A stretch of 64,000 nt of DNA from Branchiostoma lanceolatum. Its lineage: Eukaryota > Chordata > Leptocardii > Amphioxiformes > Branchiostomatidae. A program made the position numbers and the translations under genes. The notes under the pieces are model-generated. The model saw nothing but the letters and a program-made list of their open reading frames with translations, did no database searches and was not told where the DNA came from. Of the stretch, positions 1 to 9,100 are shown in pieces. Positions within the stretch are counted from its first letter, which is position 1. Each line of letters begins with the position of its first letter. The DNA lies in assembly GCF_035083965.1 (NCBI RefSeq), contig NC_089738.1, positions 13,418,734 to 13,482,733 on the forward strand. The letters run 5' to 3'.

Positions 1-473
1 TAGCTAGTGAAATTGTCTTTTGTAATTGGATGTGCACACCAATGGATGCTTTATTGTCTAGTATAAAGACACGCACCTTTCCATTTTGTTACTTATTTCT
101 AATTGCTTTGTTTGAAGTAGTAACCCAAGAAAGACGCAGACACGCGTTGGCTGCGCTCTATCAGCTCAAAATGGACAAACGCAATTTTCGTGAAAACATT
201 ACAAAATTAAAGACTTACACACTTGTATGAAACGTCTCATGTTTGGAAATAGTGAAAATGACGCTGTCTTAGACCAGTTATATACAATAATAGTTTTATG
301 TACTCAGAATATTGATGTAGATTGTTATGCTGTCCATTATGCTAATGCCATTGTGATGTCTTTGTCAGCAGGGCTAGCCCTTTGTAATAGCCATAGGCTA
401 GTTGGGCAGTCCTGGCTGTGCGTCCCGAACAGCTAAACCAAATGTACTTAAATTGTACTACTTCATCAATTAG
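1..473. other. Left edge, no recognisable exon
   Basis: The first 473 bases contain only short ORFs without recognisable domains. They are probably an intron of the chimeric gene or its upstream region. No signal peptide exon could be supported. Confidence 0.4.
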
Positions 474-3192
474 GAGAATCGTTCCTGTTGGTAACCGTTA
501 TGGGGGGAATTCTCCAAATTGATGTCAAAGACGGGTCAAAGATCACGGTCGCTTCATCTTCGTCGCAAGCATATCGGAGGCCCAGTCGGACCCTGGACTA
601 CGACCCTATGACTGACTTCGTGTACTGGGTAGGAATGGAGGGCACCAAACGAGTTCGTCGTGATGGACGTAGGGTGGAGACCATCATGGAATCTCATATC
701 AATTGTGGGTGATATTCTGCCTTTTACTTTATTTGTTACTGTCTATCATTCTGTGTACAGTATATCGTATGGAATTTCAAATATATAAACTAGTGCTACC
801 GTAGCATTCACTGATATTGTAGATTACACATATTCTGATAATGCTAATAAAAGTCAATGTTATATGTGCTTCCTTGTTGCCATGGTTAAACATCCACCAT
901 AACGCTTTCAGTAAAATGTCGCTGTCGTTGAAATTATAATCTTAACGTTATTGGAAAAAAGTGCTTTTCACTCTTTTCTGATTTTTTTTTACTGCAACTT
1001 ATGATGATATATATTTAGCCTATGGCCTGAGATTGGACCATGCTGGGGGGAATATCTACTGGAACGACTACGGTTCTCAAAATATCTTAGTAGCCCGGAA
1101 GGACGGATCGTTCGCCAAGACACTTCTGACGTCGCGCATCGAGAGGCCTCACGGGCTGGTCTTGGACCCTAGAAACGGGTGATTCTATCAGACACAAGCA
1201 TGACTTGAAAAAAGTGGCGTGCATGCCATCGTTTAAGACTTAGGGTGTCCACACCACATGTTATGTTCAATGCTTTCCATTCCAATACTTTGCCACCAAT
1301 TGATCAACAGAAGACGTGCACAAAGACATGTTGGAGCTCTTGTCACCCTTTCTAAAATCTGTTTCTTTTATCCCGCTCAGTATATTGCTCAAAGGAAACT
1401 ACTTTCCTGAACATCTGTGAACTAATAGGTCACAGTGTTGAGAAACAGGTAGCATTTCCCCAGCTATGAAAGAGTTTCCTTTTCCCATTGTGCGATGCAA
1501 GCTTAACATATGTCAATGATTATGCAAACGAATTGTTTGCTGACTGGATACAATTCTGCTTGCTTGGGTACCATCCAGCATACTGGCTCTCCCTTTTCGC
1601 TTGCGTACCACGTGGACAAAAAATGAGAGCCAGGGGTACAGAGCCCGGACTTTTGAGGCACTTATGACAGAACTATGACTTAGGTACTGTTATCTGAGGA
1701 CAGTACCTAAGCCATAGTTCTGTCATAAGTGCCTCAAAAGTTAGGTGGCAGCTTTATTATTCTGCTCTCCAGATAAAAAGTGTTTCTTCTGTTTCCCGAC
1801 ATTTATTTTCACAGACTCATGTACTTGACGAGCAGGGGTGATAACCCCAGAATTGACAGAGCTGCGATGGACGGCAGCAACCTCACTACCATCATCAGCA
1901 ACCTGACTTCCCCCTCGGCCATTACAATAGACTACGAAGGTGATCGGTGATACATACATTATGGAAACCACCCATCCGTACAAAGAGGACAAAATGTGTT
2001 ACAACTGTTGGAGGTTCAACACAAATGTATCATTTTGTGACTAATTTTTGAAATGGGTCGCGACACATTGCGTTTTAGCATTCACTCATGAATCATGCAA
2101 ATCACTCCAAGTATGAGATTCCCATCATTTACCGTATATGGAATTGTACTATTTTCTCATTGACTAGGCAAATTTGGTCTTCATTTGCAGAATTTATGTT
2201 GATATTCCTCTCTAGATCAGTTACATAATCATAGAATATGTTTGAATAGTCCCATCATGAAATACCTTTGCATTTATACAATTTCGTCGTTTATTATGAA
2301 AATCAGATGATGATTTGCATTATTGCAATGTCATCCTTTCAATTATCATTAAAGCTAAATACGTACGATCACGACGATCCGTTAACCCCTGATGAGTTCT
2401 CTTTCATTTTTGATTCGTATTTTTGATGTGTTTGAAAAAAATGTATTCTATTCCTCCCATTCAGAGGATCGGCTGTACTACTGTGATGATCGCAGCATCT
2501 TCAGCTCAGACCTGCTCGGCAACGACCAACGGCGACTGTTCTATGAAGATGGGACTTGCTATTATGGAATTGCGGTTGATGATGACTACGTCTACTGGAC
2601 GTCATATATGGCAGGCGTAATCCGAATGTGAGGATATTTTCTTTATCTTCTTGATACATGTTCTTCCCTGTAAGGCAGCTGTAATTACCAAATGAAGATC
2701 TTTTAGGCTAATACAAAGGAAATACTGTTTTACACGTTTTGCTTTCATTTTTCCCTATGGTGATTTGGTTTATGGAAAATGATATGGTTATTTGCTTTAC
2801 CGAAAGGTTAGATTCTATTCCAACTAAAACAAAGGACTCACCGGAATTTTTGACGGAATCAGTCCGTCTTCTTCAGCACTCTGACCCAATCGCTCTGGTC
2901 ACGTGTCGCACGTCTGACGTCAGCAATGGGTCAAAGGTTGTTGGAAGTCGATACCTCCCCCGTCCCATGTTTATGAGTTAGAGAAAAAGGTTAACCTTTC
3001 CATAATTTACCCGTAATTCACTGACTCTTTTCGATGAAGTTTCATGCAAATGATGAATTGCTGTTACATTTCACATCTCCAGGTCATCCAAGTCCAACAT
3101 GAATCAGACTGTTACTGTTCTGGTCGATGACGTTACACGCCCAGGCGACATCTACGTGACCACGACATCGACCATTAACATAACCAGTAATG
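474..3192 (+). CDS. Exons encoding an LDLR-type YWTD beta-propeller
   Basis: Five exons (474-704, 1019-1178, 1815-1939, 2465-2627, 3083-3192; residues about 1-262 of the visible protein) carry repeated YWTD-class blades: VYWVG, IYWND, MYLTS, LYYCD and VYWTS. Each sits in the usual pattern of a hydrophobic strand, an 'I-x-R-x-x-x-DG' turn and 'GL-x-L/V-D'. The count fits one six-bladed propeller as found in LDLR, LRP and nidogen, and the EGF exon follows directly, as it does in those proteins. In LRP family members this unit binds protein ligands or drives acid-dependent ligand release. The first exon begins at about the first strand of a propeller, so little of this domain should be missing. 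Confidence 0.85.
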
Positions 3193-6100
3193 GTAATCAC
3201 ACTTGACAAGCGTTTGTGTGTTTGTAACGATGATTTTAACGATAATTTCATACAAAGTATACAGTCTCAGACATGTATATGCAAATCAAGCCCTATTTCC
3301 ATACTTGATAATAACAGTTTGCAAATGTGTCGAGTCTTGTAACTCTTGTTACATCTTATAAAAGCTTTGCCATTATAAGAACCTACAGTCTTCATCAACT
3401 GACTCGTTAGTATGAATTTGATCAAATCTTGCAATTGTTACTTTCTAGTCTCTACTAAATTTAACGTTATACGTCTTCTCGCTAGGGTGTTCGTCGTCCA
3501 ATGGAGGCTGTCAGGAGTTGTGCCTTGCTCATCCAGGAGGATGGACGTGCGCCTGCCGGGATACATGGGAACTGCAGGAAGATGGAGTGACTTGTGAGTT
3601 AGCATATGGTGGCTGGTATATCCCAAGCAGATTTTCAGCGTATAAGCGGCAGTTAAGCCTTGGCGTAACGTATGCTAATGACATTGCGTTCATGAATGAT
3701 GTACATCAAGCACAAAATAACGGAACTCAGCCATAGAAGCTGGTGTCATGTTCTTTACGACCACATCTTTATGAACAGAGAATCAACCAAATTTGTAAAA
3801 TTTCATCACAGATAACAAAGAAATGAACCATTTATAGTAAAAAGTATAATGCCTTTAATAGGTTGTCTCTCTGGCTACACTGCATACGGAGGTGCATGCT
3901 TCAAGGCGTACGACCAAGACGAGACCTGCAACCAGGCCAGACAGGTGTGCGCAGCGGACGGGGGGCGCCTGGCCATGCCGAAGAACAGGCACGTCGACAA
4001 CTTCTTGAGGGATCTCAAGAACGCATTGGATGACAATTCACGTTTTTGGTTTGGCCTAAATGATCAGAACGATGAGGGTGAGTGGGTGTGGGAAGACGGG
4101 ACTCCACATGACACAACTACTGACTGGAATCAATGGCAGCCGGACGAACCCAACGATAATGAGGGAGGAGAAGACTGTGCGAACTACTATGGTTCAGGAT
4201 GGAATGACGCACCGTGCACCTCTGCTTACAAGTTTATCTGCCAGTTGAAAAAATGTATGTCACATAACATTTTGTATAGTTAATATTTGTTAGAGGTTGA
4301 CGTTGATTCAATCAATTAATCATTCGCAGGCATCAGTGTCTGATGCATACTTCTGCAAAAGTACCTTGTAGGAGATTTAGGCCAAATGATATACGATAAT
4401 TACCATTTGACTCGCCCTGGAGTCGTTGCCAAAATAGTTTTATCACTACACAAGTCTACTCATTTCATGCAACAGGGAAGTCGCGTTGTAGCAGATCGTA
4501 GCGTGATCAATCAAACATCATGAAGGAAACGTTGATATGTATTAATGTTTTACTGCCAGCTTTACCAAAGTGGAAGATTGAAAACTTAACAGTTAAGTTT
4601 TATTTTTTCAGATTACGCATGATTTATTCAAGATCATAAATCAATACATTTATGAACTGTTTCCATGCACAGCGATAACCTGCACTCTGGGATACTTCCG
4701 CTGTGGGGACGGACGTGCGTGTATCCTGTCATGGAAGCGTTGTGATGGGATCACCGACTGTACGGACGGGAGTGATGAGGAGGGTTGTGGTAAGCACTGT
4801 CATGACGCCATGTACATAAACTTTGTAGTTGTTCGTAGATTAGAAGACATTAGATACTTCCGACCCAAAGGGCACTTCTAAAGGTTTGGCGTGAGAGGGG
4901 GTTATTTCTGATAAAAAAGGACAGTGTGTTGGTGGTATCAAACAACTAGATGTTACGCATGGTACTGCACACGAAAGCACAAAGCTCCACTGAAATGTGT
5001 TTTGATTTTAGTATTTTGTTTTCAGTTTCAAACATTGTTCTCCTGTCAAATTAGCAATAGGCTAGAGAAATAAGGTAAGCTACTCTCGTCGTCTGTATTG
5101 CATGTCTTCTCGAACAAAACAAATGACTGATCAAATAATTCGTCTCCTTTCTATGTTGCAATTGACTACGGTACTGAATGCTTACAAGTATCAAAATAAT
5201 CTGAAATGGCATAATCTATTCTTTAAAACAATTCCAGCGTGTCTGCCGATACCTAGGGATTTTCAACTCGGCAGGAGACTTACAATGCTACCTAATCAGC
5301 TGGGCCAGATGAAGTTTGAGGAGATACAGAATTCATCTGTCGTGGAGCTGCTCAACGGTTCCTACAGCAACCTGGGAAAGTACCACCCAGAGTTAAGAAA
5401 ATTCGTAACAACGGTCATTTTCCCTCAATGCAATGTCTCCGAAGAGAGCAAGATTCGGCCCCCTTCGTATTCAATCACATTCAACGGAACCTCGTTCATG
5501 TGAGTGAAAACAAAGTTTCACATGCATATGGCAATGCTTTTGATAATTTAATATTTTGAAAAGTTGCGTGTTTAACAACAGCCTTCGATGCCACTTAATC
5601 ACTCCCATATTTCAACGTACTTGATAACTGGAATCGAATGGCATGCTTTCACTAATATATGGAACATGAGCAACATGAGGTCTGTTTACGCGCAACAAAA
5701 AAGCAAACATCACGTTGTAAAGGTGGTACTTACACCAGCCGGTACTAAATCTATTTATGTCTCTTAGGCGTAACGTTACGGGTACACAACTGGTACCATG
5801 CCGCTCGTGGTGTGAGGAAGTGCTCAACATGGCTGATGACTGGATAAAGAACCTGCTGCCTCGATGTGACTTGTTTCCATCATCCGAAGATGGTTGTTGG
5901 AATTCCATTCCAACCAAGAAGGAAAACGAAGGTGAAAAAGAAGACTTTGTTTTGCACTTTCCTCTGCAAGTAGTATCTAATTCTTATGTCAATCGGCTTC
6001 TGCCATGTCGTTTTTCTGTATATCAACTTTGCTGATCAGACTGTGCCTTAAGGTATAAAACGATACATAGTTGGGTTTTATTTTCTGCCACTTGTGACAG

Positions 6101-9100
6101 CATTTGGTTATTGTGTCTCTTAGTCATAACGTAAGTTTGACTTCGGCACACTTCCTCAGGGATGAATAACTTCGTACATATATATTATCAACTTCGCTTG
6201 TCCTCAGTTTGCTACCATGGCATTGGCGTAAACTACCGTGGTACATGGAGTAAAACTACATCCGGGTCAGATTGTGTTGAGTGGACAGTTGCGCAAGCCG
6301 GTTACTACAAGACAGAGTACCCATGGGCTAACCTGGACAATAACTACTGCCGCAACCCTACCGGTCTCGATCGGCCATTTTGTTTGACCGAAGACGATAG
6401 CCAGGAGGAATGTGACGCTATTCCGTGTGGTAAGTTGTCATGTAACGAAACTATGATTGAAGTACGTACTACCAGAAATAAAGATATTTCATCACTGTGA
6501 TTAAAAGGTATATGTATATGATTGTACAATACACATCTAATCATATTTGGAGTTGTAGTTATAGTTATAGTGTCCTCCTTAACCGAACCGTTCGTCATTT
6601 TCATTTTGGACCATATAAGCCACCTCTCTTGTGTGCTACTGGCTAGCTCATCAGAGGATTGTTATATCTTACCACACCAGATGTAGAAGGCTGCTGGGAC
6701 AGAGGTCCCCCAAACTACGGCAAGAGAAGTCCAAGCAAGAGGTTCTACTACTCAGGAGAACGGGTCACGTACACGTGCAACGAAGGGTACACACTCAAGT
6801 CAGGTTACACTAGGGAAGTGAGGTGCATCGGAGGGGGCATCTGGCAATATGACAAGCCCAGTTGTTCAGGTGATTCTTAGAGTCTCAGTCTCTGCAACAG
6901 GTGAATTGCACAAAGCTTTATCTAAGCCTACCACCTTTTTACGTGCCCAGCAAAATATTATCAACCATTTAACATTTCCATGGCAAATAGATACGCAGAG
7001 CAGCAAAGTTCAGCTGGAGTCCCTACAAGATTAGTACAACGATTATGTTCGGTACATTATATAGCTAATACAAGATCTAAAATACCACAATTAGTTCATT
7101 TGAAAATATTGATTATTTTGTCGGCGGATGTGTTTCATAATTTTTGGGTACAAAACATGTCATGATAAATCTAACATTTACAAGTTTGCGCATAATCACT
7201 GTCTTCACAAGTGTGGACCTATTAACACGAGCACCTTTCCTGTAGTAAACCATCGGCGAAGGCTGCAGGAGGAGCTACTGGAGATTTATAGTGCAAGTCT
7301 ACCACCTGAGAATGTCATCATCAACTTCACTTTTTCTGTGGAACAGATAGTCGACTTGGTAAGTACTGTTATCTGTTACACATTTGACATATCCCGTTTG
7401 ATTTCCAACAGGAGATTCCTTTTATTTATTTCTAATTTTATAAAATTGCAACAAGGCAAGGCATCCTAGGCAGCAATAGCTGATATCAGGCGTCTAACAC
7501 ATAGCTAATACAAAAACAATGTTGTAATATTACGCATGTATACAAACATAAATTCCTAACATACACAATAACAATGATAATGAAATATTAAAGGAAATTC
7601 CTTGTGGGAGCAGATTGCATCTTAATTAATGCTGTTACTCTATTTCAGGATGAAAAGAAGGAGCAACTTGTCGCGTCTGTCGCTATCGATTTCGTAAGTT
7701 GCCACAGCTACAAAACTTTACTGACGCCATTTTGGCATTGAGACCTTAACAACCTTTTCCATTGTCATTGTCGGCTTGCACGGTAAAATGTCATTGTTTT
7801 TTGCTAGACGTGGCAAGACGGCCGACTGAGTTGGGATCCGAAATACTACGATGACATCACTACACTCAGCGTTCCGGGCAACAGAATTTGGACTCCAACA
7901 TTGACTTTACAGAGAAAGTACGTTGTTATATTCCCCTTCCAGTGGGAAGGGGGATATACTGTTTTTGCTTGCCTGTTCTTCTTCTTCTTCTTCTTCTTCT
8001 TCTTCTTTCTTCTGCCAAAAACCAAGTAGATGTGAGGTGGTGGCTCTACTAGTGCTATTACAGAAATTTACACATGTATGTACCTTATGTTACATGGCAC
8101 GGATGTTATATTTGACATGTAGGTACCTATAGGAAAGGTGAATACACCTGACAATAAATTATGCTAATGAGGACCTAATTTGCATAATCTATGCAGAAAC
8201 TTGTATTTCCCTTACCGTAAAAGCTGCGGATGTCATATTTGAGATGTAGGTACCTTTAGGACAGGCGAACACACCTGGCCATGGATTATGCTAATGAGGA
8301 CCTCATTTACATAATTTATGCAGAAACTTGTATTTCCCTTACCGTAAAGGCTGTGGATGTCATCTTTAAGATGTAGGTACCTTTAGGAAAGGTGAATGCA
8401 CCTGGCCATAAATTATGCTAATGAGGACCTCATTTGCATAATTTATGCAGGAACTTGTATTTCCCTTACCGTTAAAGCTGCAGATGTCATATTTGAGATG
8501 TAGGTACCTTTAGGGAAGGTGAACACGCTTGGCCATGAATTATGCTAATGAGGACCTCATTCGCATAATTTATGCAGAAACTTGTACTTCCCTCACCCTA
8601 AAAGCTGCAGATGTCATATTTGAGATGTAGGTACCTTTAGGAAAGGTGATCACACCTGGCCATGAATTATGCTAATGAGGACCTCATTTACATAATTTAT
8701 GCAGAAACTTGTATTTCCCTTCCCGTAAAAGCTGCAGATGTTATATTTGAGATGTACGTACCTTTAGGAAAGGTGAATACACCTGGCCATGAATTATGCT
8801 AACGAGGACCTCATTTGCATAATTTATGCAGAAACTTATATTTCCCTTACCGTACAAGCTACAGATGTCATATTTGAGATGTAGGTACCTTTAGGAAAGG
8901 TGAATGTACCTGGACATAAATATGATAATGAGGACCTCATTGGCATAATTTATGTAGAAACTTGTATTTCCCTTACCGTAAAAGCTGCAGATGTCATGTT
9001 TGGGATGTAGGTACTTTTAGGAAAGGTGAACACACATGGCCATGAATTATGCTAATGAGGACCTTATTTGCATAATTTATGCATAAACTAGTATTTTCCT

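Noticed and set aside
7128-7469. ORF with an ATG upstream of the first channel exon, as a separate start for an independent channel gene
   Set aside because: The N-terminal stretch is not a convincing signal peptide, a good acceptor lies inside it at 7245, and phase-1 splicing from the sushi exon fits exactly. RNA data could reopen this.
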